Shown one piece after another: positions 23,102 to 34,204 of a DNA stretch of 45,171 nt (its first letter is position 1; every line of letters begins with the position of its first letter). The stretch lies in the NCBI GenBank assembly GCA_017457005.1, contig JAFTII010000010.1:1-45171 (forward strand), given 5' to 3'. The translations under genes and the position numbers were made by a program. The stretch comes from Alphaproteobacteria bacterium (lineage in GTDB: Bacteria; Pseudomonadota; Alphaproteobacteria; RF32; CAG-239). Under the pieces are notes generated by a model, which saw nothing but the letters and a program-made list of their open reading frames with translations, did not search any database and was not told where the DNA came from.

Positions 23102-26100
23102 ATGAAAGAATCTTATACGAGCAAAAGACGTGTAAGAAAGAACTTTGGTCGTATTGATGCTGTTGCCGATATGCCAAATCTGATACAGGTTCAGACAGGT
23201 TCTTATAATAGTTTCATTCAAGCTCAAGGCGCTGAAAAGTGCGAGTTTGGTTTAGAAGAAGTTTTCAAGTCAATTTTCCCAATCAGAGATTTTTCCGGTA
23301 ACGGCGAATTAGAATTTGTCAGTTATGAATTGGAAGAACCTAAATATGATGTTGATGAATGTATCAAACGCGATATGACTTTTGCCGCTCCGGTAAAAGC
23401 TACTTTACGTTTGGTGGTATGGGATACTGATGAAGCTACCGGTGCTAAGTCTATTCATGATATTAAAGAACAAGACGTGTATATGGGAGATATCCCGTTG
23501 ATGACCGAAAAAGGTACTTTTATCTTTAACGGTACAGAGCGTGTGGTTGTTTCTCAAATGCACCGTTCTCCCGGTGTATTCTTTGACCATGATAAAGGAA
23601 AAACAATGGCTAGCGGTAAGTATTTGTTTGCTGCTCGGATTATTCCTTATCGTGGTTCTTGGTTGGACTTTGAATTTGATGCCAAAGATTTGGTTTATGC
23701 TCGTATTGACCGTCGTCGTAAATTGCCGGTTACTTCTGTATTGTATTCTTTGTATTCTAAAGAAACAGAGGAAAAAATTGCAGCATTGGCTAAAAAAGGC
23801 AAAAAAATTGATCCGGCTGAAATTAAAGGAATGGATAAAGAAGAAATTCTTAATTACTTCTATGATGCAGAGACTTTTGTTGCCGATAAAAAAGCTTGGA
23901 AAGTTAAATTTGTTCCTGAGCGTATGAAGGGTGTTAAATTTGCTTTTGATTTGATTAATGCCGAAACCGGAAAAGTTGCTTTAGAGCAAGGTAAAAAACT
24001 TTCTCCTCGTTCTGCACAAAAATTAGCTGATGAAGGTTTAGAGTATTATAAAGTTACTCGTGAACAAATGATAGGTAAGTTCTTGGCTAACAATATTGTG
24101 GTCGCAAAAACGGGTGAAGTACTAGCTGAAGCCGGCGATGAGATTACGGAAGAATTGTTGGATAAATTAGCTGCTGAGAAAATTAATGAAGTAAATGCTT
24201 TGTTTATTGACGGAGTTAATGTCGGTCCATATATTCGTAATACTTTAGCCGTTGATAAGAATAATTGTCGTGAAGAGGCTTTGTTGGATATTTATCGCGT
24301 TATGCGTCCGGGTGATCCTCCGACATATGAAACAGCAGATCAATTATTTAATGCGTTGTTTTTTGATAAAGATCGTTATGATTTATCATCAGTGGGTCGT
24401 GTTAAATTAAATATTGCAATGGATATCCCTTTTGAAGATGCTCCGGATACTCATGGAGTGTTGCGCAAGGATGATATTTTGCGTATTGTTAAAAGATTGT
24501 GCGAATTACGTGACGGAAAAGGCGAAGTTGATGACATTGATCACTTAGGAAATCGTCGTGTTCGTTCAGTTGGCGAATTGATGGAAAATCAATATCGCAT
24601 GGGATTGTTGCGTATGGAACGTGCTATCCGTGAACGTATGAGTTCTGAGAATTTGAATAATGTAAAACCGCAAGATTTGGTTAATGCTAAACCGATTGCT
24701 TCGGTAATCAGAGAATTTTTCGGTTCTTCTCAATTATCTCAGTTCATGGATCAAAACAACCCGTTGTCTGAAATTACTCACAAACGTCGTTTATCTGCAT
24801 TAGGTCCCGGCGGTTTAAGTCGTGACAGAGCCGGATTTGAAGTTCGTGACGTGCATCCGACACACTATGGTCGTATTTGTCCGATTGAAACTCCTGAAGG
24901 TCCGAATATTGGTTTGATTAACTCTTTATCTACGTATGCTCGTATTAATAAATACGGTTTCATTGAGTGTCCGTATCGTAAAGTAGTTAATGGCGTGGTT
25001 ACAAATGAAGTTGTATATCTGTCGGCCAATGAAGAAGGTAAGTTTAAGATTGCAGAAGCTAATGCAAAAGTTAAAGAAGACGGGCATTTTGAAGATGATT
25101 TGATTGCTTGTCGTAAAGCAGGCGATTTTGAATTTGCGCATTCTGAAGAAATTGATTTTATTGACGTTTCTCCAAAGCAATTGGTATCTGTTGCAACTGC
25201 TCTTATTCCTTTCTTGGAAAATGACGACGCTAACCGTGCATTGATGGGATCTAACATGCAACGTCAAGGTGTGCCTTTGTTACGTTCTGAAGCTCCTTTG
25301 GTCGGTACCGGTGTAGAGGGCATTGTGGCAAAAGATTCAGGTGCTACGGTAGTTTGTAAAGCTGATGGTATTGTTGATGCCGTTGATGCTAACCGTATTG
25401 TGGTTCGTTCAAAAGATGAACACGCAGCTGATGCCGGTGTTGAAATTTATCGTTTGGCAAAATTCCGTCGTTCTAACCAAAATACTTGTATTAACCAAGT
25501 GCCGTTAGTTAAAGTCGGTGATGAAGTTAAAGCCGGTGATATTATGGCTGACGGTCAGTGTACTGATATGGGTGAATTGGCTTTAGGTAAAAACGTTCTG
25601 GTTGCATTTATGCCATGGAACGGATTGAACTACGAAGATGCTATTTTGCTTTCTGAAAGAATTTCTCGTGATGATGTATTTACTTCTTTGCACATTGAAG
25701 AATTTGAGGTAATGGCTCGTGATACCAAATTGGGTCAGGAAGAAATTACTCGTGATATTCCTAATGTGGGCGAAGAAGGTCTGCGTAATCTTGATGAAGC
25801 CGGTATAGTTTACATCGGTGCTGAAGTTAAAGCCGGTGATATTTTGGTGGGTAAAGTTACTCCTAAAGGCGAATCCCCGGTTACTCCTGAAGAAAAATTG
25901 TTGCGTGCAATTTTCGGAGAAAAAGCTTCTGATGTCAGAGATACATCTTTACGTGTTCAACCCGGTATTGAAGGTATTGTAGTGGACGTTCATGTGTTCT
26001 CTCGTCGTGGCGTTGAGAAAGATGAACGCGCACTTTCAATTGAACAAGAAGAAATTTCTGCTTTGGCAAAAGACCGTGATGATGAAATCGCAATTATTCG

Positions 26101-26968
26101 TCGCAATGTGGATGCTCGTTTGAAAGCTATGTTGCTTGGTCAAAAAGTTGTTGATGCTCCTAAAGGTACTCTAGCTAAAAATGCAGAAATAACTGAAGCT
26201 GACTTAGAAAATATCCCATCTTCTCAATGGCGTAAAATTGTTGTTAAAGATGAAGCAGTAATGGCTAGTGTTGAAGATTTGTTAAATGCTTATGACAACC
26301 GTTTAGCAAAAATTCAAAAACACTTTGACGACAAAGTTGAAAAAGTACAACGTGGCGATGATCTGTTGCCCGGTGTGTTGAAGATGGTAAAAGTCTTTAT
26401 TGCTACCAAACGTAAGATTCAATCAGGTGATAAGATTGCCGGACGTCATGGTAATAAAGGTACGATTTCTCGTGTATTGCCGCTGCAAGATATGCCTTAT
26501 ATGGAAGATGGTACTCCGGTTGATATTGTTTTGAACCCGTTAGGTGTGCCGTCTCGTATGAACGTAGGACAAATTCTTGAAACTCACTTGGGTTGGGCTG
26601 CTAAAAAGTTGGGACAACAATTAAATGAGATGTTGGATCAATATAAGGCGGGACAAGCAAGTGAAAAAGAATTGCGTGCTAAATTGAAAGATGTATATGG
26701 AGATAAACAATATAAGCGTGAAATTGCCGATATGAGTATGGAAGACTTGGAAACAATGATTCCAAACCTCAAAAATGGTGTGCCGATGGCTACTCCGGTA
26801 TTTGATGGCGCTACCGGTGATGATATTAATCAAATGCTTGATATGGCCGGTTTGCCGACATCAGGACAAATTGATTTGTATGACGGACGTACCGGTGAAA
26901 AATTTGATCGTAAGGTTACCGTTGGTATTATTTATATGATTAAATTGCACCATATCGTTGATGAGTAA
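23102..26968 (+). CDS. rpoB: RNA polymerase beta subunit, N-terminal 1288 residues (split gene)
   Basis: This is the catalytic beta subunit of RNA polymerase, lacking its last 103 residues. I placed the start at ATG 23102: it gives [16 protein letters not shown], aligning with known RpoB starts, and AAAAAGG lies 11 bases upstream. The ATG at 23063 would add 13 non-homologous residues. The rifampicin region (about 540-567) has the sensitive-type [13 protein letters not shown] and [10 protein letters not shown]. The frame ends [11 protein letters not shown], where homologues continue D-D-K-M-H-A-R. The very next codon is ATG and the frame resumes with the missing C-terminus. See the finding on this split. 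Confidence 0.95.
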   Translation: MKESYTSKRRVRKNFGRIDAVADMPNLIQVQTGSYNSFIQAQGAEKCEFGLEEVFKSIFPIRDFSGNGELEFVSYELEEPKYDVDECIKRDMTFAAPVKATLRLVVWDTDEATGAKSIHDIKEQDVYMGDIPLMTEKGTFIFNGTERVVVSQMHRSPGVFFDHDKGKTMASGKYLFAARIIPYRGSWLDFEFDAKDLVYARIDRRRKLPVTSVLYSLYSKETEEKIAALAKKGKKIDPAEIKGMDKEEILNYFYDAETFVADKKAWKVKFVPERMKGVKFAFDLINAETGKVALEQGKKLSPRSAQKLADEGLEYYKVTREQMIGKFLANNIVVAKTGEVLAEAGDEITEELLDKLAAEKINEVNALFIDGVNVGPYIRNTLAVDKNNCREEALLDIYRVMRPGDPPTYETADQLFNALFFDKDRYDLSSVGRVKLNIAMDIPFEDAPDTHGVLRKDDILRIVKRLCELRDGKGEVDDIDHLGNRRVRSVGELMENQYRMGLLRMERAIRERMSSENLNNVKPQDLVNAKPIASVIREFFGSSQLSQFMDQNNPLSEITHKRRLSALGPGGLSRDRAGFEVRDVHPTHYGRICPIETPEGPNIGLINSLSTYARINKYGFIECPYRKVVNGVVTNEVVYLSANEEGKFKIAEANAKVKEDGHFEDDLIACRKAGDFEFAHSEEIDFIDVSPKQLVSVATALIPFLENDDANRALMGSNMQRQGVPLLRSEAPLVGTGVEGIVAKDSGATVVCKADGIVDAVDANRIVVRSKDEHAADAGVEIYRLAKFRRSNQNTCINQVPLVKVGDEVKAGDIMADGQCTDMGELALGKNVLVAFMPWNGLNYEDAILLSERISRDDVFTSLHIEEFEVMARDTKLGQEEITRDIPNVGEEGLRNLDEAGIVYIGAEVKAGDILVGKVTPKGESPVTPEEKLLRAIFGEKASDVRDTSLRVQPGIEGIVVDVHVFSRRGVEKDERALSIEQEEISALAKDRDDEIAIIRRNVDARLKAMLLGQKVVDAPKGTLAKNAEITEADLENIPSSQWRKIVVKDEAVMASVEDLLNAYDNRLAKIQKHFDDKVEKVQRGDDLLPGVLKMVKVFIATKRKIQSGDKIAGRHGNKGTISRVLPLQDMPYMEDGTPVDIVLNPLGVPSRMNVGQILETHLGWAAKKLGQQLNEMLDQYKAGQASEKELRAKLKDVYGDKQYKREIADMSMEDLETMIPNLKNGVPMATPVFDGATGDDINQMLDMAGLPTSGQIDLYDGRTGEKFDRKVTVGIIYMIKLHHIVDE

Positions 26969-27277
<309 letters not shown>

Positions 27278-27296
27278 GCAGAGGAGCTTATAAAAT

Positions 27297-30200
27297 ATGA
27301 ATGATATTATGAAATATTTTGGTCAGCAGGTATCTGGCGAATCTTTTGATCAAATTAAAATTTCCATCGCCTCTCCTGAACAGATCCGTTCATGGTCTTA
27401 TGGTGAGGTCAAAAAGCCGGAAACTATTAACTATCGTACGTTTAAGCCAGAAAGAGACGGTTTGTTTTGCGCTCGCATCTTTGGTCCGGTAAAGGATTAT
27501 GAGTGTTTGTGCGGAAAATATAAACGTATGAAATATCGTGGAATTGTCTGCGAAAAATGCGGTGTTGAAGTAACATTGGCAAAAGTTCGTCGTGAGAGAA
27601 TGGGACACATTGATTTAGCAGCTCCGGTTGCTCATATTTGGTTCTTAAAATCTTTGCCAAGCCGTATTTCTATGATTACGGATATTCCGATGAAGGCTTT
27701 AGAAAGAGTTCTTTATTTTGAGAATTATATTGTAATTGAGCCAGGCTTGACACCTTTAGGTGTTAATGAGCTTTTGACTGAAGAACAATATCAAGAAGCT
27801 GTTGACGAATATGGTGAAGATGCGTTCCGTGCGGGAATTGGTGCAGAAGCTATTCGTGAAATTTTGGCAGCGATTGATTTGGAAGGCGAAAGAAAAAGTA
27901 TTCGTGAAGAATTAAAAGATAATACTTCTGAAGCGAAACGTAAGAAATTAGTTAAACGTTTGAAGATTATTGAGTCCTTCATTGAATCTAATACTAAACC
28001 GGAATGGATGATTTTGACCGTCTTACCGGTTATTCCGCCTGAGTTACGTCCTTTGGTTCCGTTGGATGGCGGTCGTTTTGCAACTTCTGATTTGAACGAT
28101 TTATATCGTCGTGTTATTAATCGTAACAATCGTTTGAAACGTTTGATTGAATTGCACGCTCCGGATATTATTATCCGTAATGAAAAACGTATGTTGCAAG
28201 AATCAGTAGATGCTTTGTTTGATAATGGTCGTCGCGCTCGTGCAATTACCGGTACAAACAAGCGTCCGTTGAAGTCTTTATCTGATATGTTGAAAGGTAA
28301 GCAAGGTCGTTTCCGTCAGAACTTGTTAGGTAAACGTGTTGACTATTCAGGGCGTTCGGTTATTACTGTCGGTCCGGAACTCAAGTTGCATCAGTGCGGA
28401 TTGCCGAAGAAGATGGCGCTGGAATTGTTTAAGCCTTTTGTATATGCAAAATTAGAGCTTTATGGTCATGCTACAACCATTAAGGCAGCTAAGCGTATGG
28501 TTGAAAAAGAGCGTCCGGAAGTTTGGGATATCTTGGAAGAGGTTATTCGTGAACATCCAGTTCTGTTGAACCGCGCTCCTACTTTGCACAGACTTGGTAT
28601 TCAAGCTTTTGAGCCGGTATTGGTTGAAGGCAAAGCTATCCATTTGCACCCGTTGGTATGTACAGCATTTAATGCTGACTTTGACGGAGACCAAATGGCT
28701 GTTCACGTTCCATTGTCAATAGAGGCTCAATTGGAAGCTCGGGTATTGATGATGTCAACTAATAATATCTTATCTCCGGCATCCGGTAAGCCGATTATTG
28801 TTCCAACACAAGATATGGTTTTGGGTATTTATTACCTGACATACGATGCAGAAGGAATGAGCGGTGAGGGAATGGTATTTTCTGATTTTAATGAAGTTCA
28901 GTTAGCTTTGAGCGAAAAAGTTGTTGATCTTCATGCTAAAATTAAATGCCGTATGGAATATGTTGATGATAATGGTGAGACGAAGTTCGGTTTGGTAGAA
29001 ACCACTCCGGGACGTATTATCGTTTCTGATGTGTTGCCGAAGCATAAAGATGTTCCGTTCTCTTTAGTTAACCGTTTGTTGCGTAAAAAAGAAATCGGAG
29101 AAATTATTGATACTATTTATCGTCATTGCGGACAAAAAGAAACTGTTATGTTTGTTGACCGCATTATGGCTCTCGGTTTCCAAAATGCTTGTAAGGCAGG
29201 TATTTCTTTCGGTAAGGACGACTTGATTGTTCCTGATGCTAAAAAGAATATGATTGCTGATACCGAAAAACAAGTTAAGGAATTTGAAGAACAGTATCAA
29301 AACGGTCTTATTACTAAAGGCGAAAAATATAACAAAGTTGTTGATATTTGGGCCGCTTGTACAGATAAGATTGCCGATGAAATGATGAAAAACATTTCTA
29401 AAACCGAAAACGGATATATCAACTCAGTATATATGATGGCTCACTCAGGTGCGCGCGGTTCTGCTGCACAAATGCGTCAGTTGGCAGGTATGCGCGGTTT
29501 GATGGCAAAACCGTCAGGCGAAATTATTGAACAGCCGATTATTTCTAACTTTAAAGAAGGTTTGACCGTGTTGGAATACTTTAATTCAACTCACGGTGCT
29601 CGTAAAGGTTTGGCTGATACTGCGTTGAAGACTGCAAACTCCGGATACTTAACACGTCGTTTGGTGGATGTAGCTCAAGATGTAGTTATTACTGAAACCA
29701 ATTGCGGAACAGAGCGAGGTATTATTGTTCGTCCGGTTGTTGATGGCGGTAATGTCGTAGTTTCCATCGGTGACAGAATTCTCGGTCGTACGATATTGGA
29801 AGACATTATTCATCCGGAAACCGGAGAAATGCTTGTTGCTAAAGGTACACTGATTGATGAGAATCATGTGGAAATAGTTGAGGCAGCAGGTGTAGAACAA
29901 GTTAAAATACGTTCAGTTCTTACTTGTGAAAGTAAAGATGGCGTTTGTGCTGCTTGTTATGGTCGTGACTTGGCTCGCGGTACTCCGGTTAATGTAGGCG
30001 AAGCAGTTGGTGTTATTGCTGCTCAGTCAATCGGAGAACCCGGTACACAGTTGACAATGAGAACATTCCATATCGGTGGTGCAGCTCAAAAAGGTGCTGA
30101 ACAAGCTTCTGTTGAAATTCCGTTTGCCGGTGTGTTGAAATTAGAAAATAATCATACCGTTACCAATACGGAAGGACATGCTTTGATATTGTCTCGTAAC

Positions 30201-31439
30201 TGTGAGATTGTTATTGAAGATGCTCAAGGACGTGAAAAATCTCGTCATCATGTTCCTTACGGTGCTAAGATTTTGGTTGCCGAAGGAGCAAAGGTGAAAA
30301 AAGGTCAGAAAGTGGCTGAATGGGATCCGTTTACAGTTCCGGTTATTACCGAAAAAGCCGGTAAAGTTGAGCTTGTAGATTTAATTAATAACGTTTCTGT
30401 TCGTGAGAATACAGATGAAACTACCGGTATAGTTTCTAAAGTGGTTATAGATTGGCGTTCTTCTTCAGCAAGTGCAGGTCTGAAGCCAAGTATTATGTTA
30501 ACAGATGCTAAAGGAAAACACATAAAAGGCGATAATGGTAAGGAAGTTCGTTATTATATGTCGGCTGATGCAATTTTATCAGTTGATAATGGAGACGAAG
30601 TTAACGTTGGTGATGTTATTGCCCGTATTCCTAGAGAAAGCTCTAAGACAAAAGATATTACCGGTGGTTTGCCTCGTGTGGCTGAGTTGTTTGAAGCTCG
30701 TCGTCCGAAAGATCCTGCTATTATCTCTGATATTGATGGTGTGGTTGAATTTGGTAAAGATTATAAAGCTAAACAACGTATTACCGTTGTTCCGGCAAAA
30801 GGTCAGCCAATTGAGTACCTTATTCCGAAAGGACGCCATTTGGCAGTTCAAGACGGAGATATCGTTAAGAAAGGAGATGCTTTGGTTGAAGGTATTCCTG
30901 CGCCACATGATATCTTACGCGTTTTGGGCGTAGAAAAATTAGCCGAATACTTGGTTAAAGAGGTTCAAGATGTGTATCGTCTGCAAGGTGTGAAGATTAA
31001 CGATAAGCATATTGAGGTTATTGTATCTCAAATGTTGAGAAAAGTTGAAATTCTTACACCTGGCGATACAACATTCTTAGTCGGAGAGCAAGTTGACAGG
31101 GATGTGTTTGAAGCTGAAAATGCGAAAATGATAGCCAATAATGAAGAACCTGCAACTGCAGATCCGGTATTGTTGGGTATTACAAAAGCAAGCTTACAGA
31201 CTAAGTCATTTATTTCTGCCGCTTCATTCCAAGAAACAACTCGTGTCTTGACAGAGGCTGCCGTAGAAGGAAAAGTAGATACCCTGAAAGGTCTGAAAGA
31301 AAATGTAATCGTCGGTCGTTTGATACCGGCCGGTACAGGTACAGTTCTTCGTGCCTTGAAGAAGGTAGCTGCTCAAAATGATAAAGAGATACAAGCTCTT
31401 AAGGCTGAAGCTCAACTGGAAAATACATCTAATGAATAA
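27297..31439 (+). CDS. rpoC: RNA polymerase beta-prime subunit
   Basis: The catalytic beta-prime subunit, 1380 residues, full length for alphaproteobacteria. The N-terminal zinc site is C70, C72, C85 and C88. The active-site N-A-D-F-D-G-D is at 459-465, with the Mg2+-binding Asp residues 461, 463 and 465. Bridge-helix and trigger-loop regions lie around the [13 protein letters not shown] segment. GAGGAG is ten bases before the ATG, a strong site, unlike the junction inside rpoB. It is co-transcribed with rpoB and followed by a strong terminator. No interruption was seen in this gene. Confidence 0.98.
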   Translation: MNDIMKYFGQQVSGESFDQIKISIASPEQIRSWSYGEVKKPETINYRTFKPERDGLFCARIFGPVKDYECLCGKYKRMKYRGIVCEKCGVEVTLAKVRRERMGHIDLAAPVAHIWFLKSLPSRISMITDIPMKALERVLYFENYIVIEPGLTPLGVNELLTEEQYQEAVDEYGEDAFRAGIGAEAIREILAAIDLEGERKSIREELKDNTSEAKRKKLVKRLKIIESFIESNTKPEWMILTVLPVIPPELRPLVPLDGGRFATSDLNDLYRRVINRNNRLKRLIELHAPDIIIRNEKRMLQESVDALFDNGRRARAITGTNKRPLKSLSDMLKGKQGRFRQNLLGKRVDYSGRSVITVGPELKLHQCGLPKKMALELFKPFVYAKLELYGHATTIKAAKRMVEKERPEVWDILEEVIREHPVLLNRAPTLHRLGIQAFEPVLVEGKAIHLHPLVCTAFNADFDGDQMAVHVPLSIEAQLEARVLMMSTNNILSPASGKPIIVPTQDMVLGIYYLTYDAEGMSGEGMVFSDFNEVQLALSEKVVDLHAKIKCRMEYVDDNGETKFGLVETTPGRIIVSDVLPKHKDVPFSLVNRLLRKKEIGEIIDTIYRHCGQKETVMFVDRIMALGFQNACKAGISFGKDDLIVPDAKKNMIADTEKQVKEFEEQYQNGLITKGEKYNKVVDIWAACTDKIADEMMKNISKTENGYINSVYMMAHSGARGSAAQMRQLAGMRGLMAKPSGEIIEQPIISNFKEGLTVLEYFNSTHGARKGLADTALKTANSGYLTRRLVDVAQDVVITETNCGTERGIIVRPVVDGGNVVVSIGDRILGRTILEDIIHPETGEMLVAKGTLIDENHVEIVEAAGVEQVKIRSVLTCESKDGVCAACYGRDLARGTPVNVGEAVGVIAAQSIGEPGTQLTMRTFHIGGAAQKGAEQASVEIPFAGVLKLENNHTVTNTEGHALILSRNCEIVIEDAQGREKSRHHVPYGAKILVAEGAKVKKGQKVAEWDPFTVPVITEKAGKVELVDLINNVSVRENTDETTGIVSKVVIDWRSSSASAGLKPSIMLTDAKGKHIKGDNGKEVRYYMSADAILSVDNGDEVNVGDVIARIPRESSKTKDITGGLPRVAELFEARRPKDPAIISDIDGVVEFGKDYKAKQRITVVPAKGQPIEYLIPKGRHLAVQDGDIVKKGDALVEGIPAPHDILRVLGVEKLAEYLVKEVQDVYRLQGVKINDKHIEVIVSQMLRKVEILTPGDTTFLVGEQVDRDVFEAENAKMIANNEEPATADPVLLGITKASLQTKSFISAASFQETTRVLTEAAVEGKVDTLKGLKENVIVGRLIPAGTGTVLRALKKVAAQNDKEIQALKAEAQLENTSNE

Positions 31440-31453
31440 TTAGACAAGTATTG

Positions 31454-31487
31454 AAAAAAGAGGAAGTAAAAACTTCCTCTTTTTTTG
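31454..31487 (+). terminator. Terminator of rpoBC
   Basis: AAAAAAGAGGAAGT and its inverse form a 14-bp stem with an AAAA loop and a T-run, beginning 15 bases after the rpoC stop. Confidence 0.92.
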
Positions 31488-31602
31488 TTGGTGTATTGGT
31501 TGAAGTTTTTGATTGCATTTTGACAGTAAGACGATAAAGTAAAAATACATTGATATTATTTGTGCTTATATATATGTTTAATCCACATTAAATTTATTAC
31601 CT

Positions 31603-31755
31603 ATGGTTTGGACTATTATTTTGTTGGTGCTGGTAGTAATCATAGTGATTGCTTTAGCAGTGGTGTTAGGTATCTGGCTTTATACGAAAAAGTTAGATAT
31701 AGGTAATTCCCTTTTGTCGGATTTATCGGAAAGTGATTTTGACGAAAGTATGTGA
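31603..31755 (+). CDS. 50-residue single-helix membrane protein
   Basis: Family not recognised. The ATG opens 50 codons. Residues 1-27 are almost wholly hydrophobic (starting M-V-W-T-I-I-L-L-V-L-V-V), then T-K-K and an acidic tail (D-L-S-E-S-D-F-D-E-S-M). One membrane helix with an acidic cytoplasmic tail is the simplest reading. There is no Shine-Dalgarno sequence (leader ATTAAATTTATTACCT), but a strong terminator follows 9 bases after the stop, supporting a real gene. It is the first of a run of tiny membrane proteins downstream of rpoC. Confidence 0.6.
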   Translation: MVWTIILLVLVVIIVIALAVVLGIWLYTKKLDIGNSLLSDLSESDFDESM

Positions 31756-31764
31756 ATTTGAAAG

Positions 31765-31793
31765 CTCCTAATTTAAAGAATTAGGAGTTTTTT
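31765..31793 (+). terminator. Terminator after the 50-residue protein
   Basis: CTCCTAATT (31765-31773) pairs with AATTAGGAG (31779-31787), loop TAAAG, followed by TTTTTT. Confidence 0.88.
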
Positions 31794-31868
31794 GTTGCTT
31801 AAAGCCTTTTTATATGTTAAGGTAAATTGAATTTATATTATGAATATTAACTATTAAATCTATATTTT

Positions 31869-32291
31869 ATGAAAAGTATTATTATTATCTTGGTAATTGC
31901 AATAATTGTATTGCTTTGTATTGTGTTTAGTATGAACAGACAAATCAAAGATCTGAAGTCAAGTACAAGTGAAGCAAAGTCAGAGGAAAATTTGTTGGAA
32001 TTGGAAAAAGCCGTAGATAAGCTGATTTCAGTTCGCAATAAATTGGAAGTCGTGGAAAAATTACAGTATGGGCATAGGTGTAAAGAAGAGCTCATGAAAG
32101 TAATAAAGGATCTATTCTTTTTCGGAGGACTTAAAGATCCGGCAGAAAGAGCAACTTATTTTGCTCGTAAGGCAGAAAATTATCGTGACCGAACTTGGGA
32201 CGAGGCTGAAAATCTGGAATTAGCGAAGATGTATGACATACTCGCAAGTTATGCTAAACATCATATAAACCATCTAAATAATCAAGAATGA
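31869..32291 (+). CDS. 140-residue protein with N-terminal membrane anchor
   Basis: Family not recognised. Residues 3-21 are a hydrophobic anchor of Ile, Val and Leu. A helical, probably coiled-coil segment follows (about 23-70: D-L-K-S-S-T-S-E-A-K-S-E-E-N-L-L-E-L-E-K). A helical C-terminal domain has G-G-L-K-D-P-A-E-R-A and A-R-K-A-E-N-Y-R-D-R-T-W-D-E-A-E. The bulk would be cytoplasmic. The leader carries CTATTAAAT nine bases upstream and no ribosome site. The stop overlaps the next ATG by four bases (ATGA), implying translational coupling. Confidence 0.68.
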   Translation: MKSIIIILVIAIIVLLCIVFSMNRQIKDLKSSTSEAKSEENLLELEKAVDKLISVRNKLEVVEKLQYGHRCKEELMKVIKDLFFFGGLKDPAERATYFARKAENYRDRTWDEAENLELAKMYDILASYAKHHINHLNNQE

Positions 32292-32560
32292 AAACAGTAG
32301 TTCTAATTTACATAGCAATGACATTTTGTGTGCTGCTATGTGTTTTGTTCTTTGCTATCAAAGCAATGATCTTTGCTATCAAAGCAATGATAAGAAAAAA
32401 GCGTTGTTGGCAGGAAAGAAAACAGGCGCTGTCTAGGATGACAGATGATTGGTTTAAGGTATATTATTATAACTTAGACAGGTCAAAAGTGAAAAGAAGA
32501 GAGAAAAAATTCATTAATCAGGAAATCAAAAGAAGAAAACTTAAACTAAAGTTCTTATGA
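32288..32560 (+). CDS. 90-residue basic membrane protein with a duplicated heptapeptide
   Basis: Family not recognised. One long N-terminal hydrophobic region (about 4-35) contains F-A-I-K-A-M-I twice in tandem, encoded by a perfect 21-bp duplication. The rest is strongly basic (R-K-K-R-C-W-Q-E-R-K, then K-V-K-R-R-E-K-K-F and K-R-R-K-L-K-L-K). Its start overlaps the previous stop by ATGA, and its own stop overlaps the start of a 24-residue frame in the same way. A basic tail on a membrane anchor suggests nucleic-acid or lipid contact, which is inference only. Confidence 0.62.
   Translation: MKTVVLIYIAMTFCVLLCVLFFAIKAMIFAIKAMIRKKRCWQERKQALSRMTDDWFKVYYYNLDRSKVKRREKKFINQEIKRRKLKLKFL
32350..32391. 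repeat. 21-bp perfect tandem duplication inside a membrane-protein gene
   Basis: The 21 bases beginning CTTTGCTATCAAAGC occur twice back to back (32350-32370 and 32371-32391) without change. They keep the frame and encode the heptapeptide F-A-I-K-A-M-I twice. Lack of divergence suggests a recent event or replication slippage. Confidence 0.9.
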
Positions 32561-32631
32561 TTATTACCTTGATTCTTTTAAGCGTTTTAGCTTTCTTCGG
32601 AGTGAAGATTAAACGCAAAAAACAAAAATGA
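32557..32631 (+). CDS. 24-residue membrane micropeptide
   Basis: A short frame begins with ATG inside the ATGA that ends the preceding gene. It encodes 15-16 hydrophobic residues (M-I-I-T-L-I-L-L-S-V-L-A-F-F-G-V) followed by a basic K-I-K-R-K-K-Q-K tail and TGA. A strong terminator starts 16 bases later. The overlap, the hydrophobic-then-basic layout shared with its neighbours and the terminator position support a real micropeptide. The small size keeps confidence moderate. Confidence 0.45.
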   Translation: MIITLILLSVLAFFGVKIKRKKQK

Positions 32632-32647
32632 GTTTTCTTAAGTTGAA

Positions 32648-32676
32648 CTCCAGAGATTTTATCTCTGGAGTTTTTT
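32648..32676 (+). terminator. Terminator of the three-gene ATGA-coupled unit
   Basis: CTCCAGAGAT (32648-32657) pairs with ATCTCTGGAG (32661-32670), loop TTT, followed by TTTTTT. It is very similar in sequence to the terminator at 33091. Confidence 0.92.
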
Positions 32677-32678
32677 AT

Positions 32679-32706
32679 TTGATTTTGTATAAAAATATGC
32701 TATAAA
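32679..32706 (+). promoter_or_regulatory. Promoter for the 108-residue protein
   Basis: TTGATT (32679-32684), a 16-base spacer and TATAAA (32701-32706) give a start near 32713 and a leader of about 34 bases. Confidence 0.5.
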
Positions 32707-32746
32707 AAGTTTGGAAAGCTATTATTAATGATTAAAATGTATAATT

Positions 32747-33073
32747 ATGGAAGATTTTACGATTACAATTTCATCTGCTGATATTATGTATTATTCAGCA
32801 TTTATGGCTATTTCAATGCTAATACTTTTGGCTCTTGTTGGCTTAATCTATTTTTTTTATTATCGTTGTAAACGATATAAAGAAAGAAAAGATAGAGAAG
32901 AGGCGGAAAAGCAAAAAAGTAAAAGGACTGAAGATATGCTTCTGAGGTTGCGTAATAATAGTGATTTGGGTATAAAAATGCTTTATAATCATGTTCATAA
33001 GTTTCCGAAAGCTTATGATGCTTATTTTATTGAGGCGATTGATAAAGAAATGAAACAACGCGGTCTTAGGTAA
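32747..33073 (+). CDS. 108-residue protein with one membrane helix and a charged tail
   Basis: Family not recognised. A short external stretch (M-E-D-F-T-I-T-I-S-S-A-D) precedes a hydrophobic helix (about 15-39, ending Y-F-F-Y-Y). A basic, probably coiled-coil segment follows (R-C-K-R-Y-K-E-R-K-D-R-E-E-A-E-K), then a helical end with H-K-F-P-K-A-Y-D-A-Y-F. It has its own promoter and terminator. There is no ribosome site; TATTATTAAT is 17 bases before the ATG. The layout matches its neighbours, but the sequence is not an obvious copy of them. Confidence 0.65.
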   Translation: MEDFTITISSADIMYYSAFMAISMLILLALVGLIYFFYYRCKRYKERKDREEAEKQKSKRTEDMLLRLRNNSDLGIKMLYNHVHKFPKAYDAYFIEAIDKEMKQRGLR

Positions 33074-33090
33074 TATCAGGAACTTATTAA

Positions 33091-33119
33091 ACTCCGGAGA
33101 TAAAACTCTGGAGTTTTTT
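33091..33119 (+). terminator. Terminator after the 108-residue protein
   Basis: ACTCCGGAG (33091-33099) pairs with CTCTGGAGT (33106-33114) with one G-T pair, loop ATAAAA, followed by a T-run. Confidence 0.88.
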
Positions 33120-33169
33120 ATTGGGTGTTGTATGCTATATGCAAGATTGTGTTTTAAAGGAGAAATGAA

Positions 33170-34129
33170 ATGATTTTGGCAATAGGAGCAATAATAATAG
33201 GATTGATTTTGTTGATTGGCGGAGCGGAGTATTTTGTACGAGGTGCTGTGGCTATAGCAGCAAAGTTAAAAATACCTACTTTAATAATAGGTCTTACAAT
33301 TGTTGCTTTGGGGACATCGGTGCCAGAGTTGGTGGTTAGTCTAAAATCAGCCTTGAATGGCAATGCCGGTATTTCAGTAGGTAATGTAATCGGATCTAAT
33401 ATTGCAAATGTATTGTTAGTTTTAGGTGCTTCCGCTTTGATTTTTCCGGTTGCTTGCAGCGGAAAAGCATTTTATCGGGATTTTTCTTTTTTATCTATGG
33501 TAACATTGGTTTTTGCATTCTTTATTGTCAATGGAAAGTTGGTCAATTGGAATGGTTGGGTAATGTTGGCAATGTTGGCGTTGTTTATCTTTTATAATTA
33601 TCATAATTCTAAAGAGGATGATAATGATGATGAAATTCCCAGTCAACTGGTTAATAAAGGATGGCTAAAGGTTGCGCTAATAGCTATAGCAGGGTTGGTG
33701 GCAATAGTATATGGTGCTGATTTGTTAATATATGGTGCGGTGGAGATTGCTAAATATTGCGGAATGTCTGAAGAAATGATAGGTTTGACTATTATTGCGG
33801 TGGGAACTTCTATGCCGGAGTTGGCAACCAGTTGTATGGCAGCCTTCAGAAAGCAAAATGGAATTGCATTAGGTAATGTGATCGGTTCTAATATTTGGAA
33901 TATTGTATTTATTATGGGGGCAACTTCAACAATTACGGATGTTAAAATTGCTGATCAATTTATTTTGTTTGATATGTGGATATTGTTGTTTTCTTCATTT
34001 ATGTTGTTGCCGATTATGATGTTTAAAAATAAGGTTACAAGAACAGAAGGGGCTTTTATGGTAATTTGTTATGGCTTTTATGTGTATGCACAAATATTAA
34101 TTGCTCAGGGGCAATGGATGCTACATTAA
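33170..34129 (+). CDS. Na+/Ca2+ antiporter of the CaCA superfamily (YrbG-like)
   Basis: The 319-residue inner-membrane protein of about ten helices has the two inverted alpha-repeats of the CaCA superfamily. The first is G-T-S-V-P-E-L-V-V-S with G-N-V-I-G-S-N-I-A-N. The second is G-T-S-M-P-E-L-A-T-S with G-N-V-I-G-S-N-I-W-N. The acidic Glu in each P-E-L binds cation. An acidic loop between the halves (E-D-D-N-D-D-E) is short. It would exchange Na+ or H+ for Ca2+. The start has a strong AAAGGAG site, unlike the small genes on both sides. Confidence 0.93.
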   Translation: MILAIGAIIIGLILLIGGAEYFVRGAVAIAAKLKIPTLIIGLTIVALGTSVPELVVSLKSALNGNAGISVGNVIGSNIANVLLVLGASALIFPVACSGKAFYRDFSFLSMVTLVFAFFIVNGKLVNWNGWVMLAMLALFIFYNYHNSKEDDNDDEIPSQLVNKGWLKVALIAIAGLVAIVYGADLLIYGAVEIAKYCGMSEEMIGLTIIAVGTSMPELATSCMAAFRKQNGIALGNVIGSNIWNIVFIMGATSTITDVKIADQFILFDMWILLFSSFMLLPIMMFKNKVTRTEGAFMVICYGFYVYAQILIAQGQWMLH

Positions 34130-34204
34130 ATTTTTTGGAGAAAAAACTTGCATTTTGTCAAAAAAGGTTTAATTTAAAGGTTCAAACCCTATAACTATTA
34201 AATT

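Noticed and set aside
26966..26968. TAA read as a sense codon in this organism
   Set aside because: TAA is a normal stop for many genes here, including rpoC and ylxR, so general reassignment does not fit.
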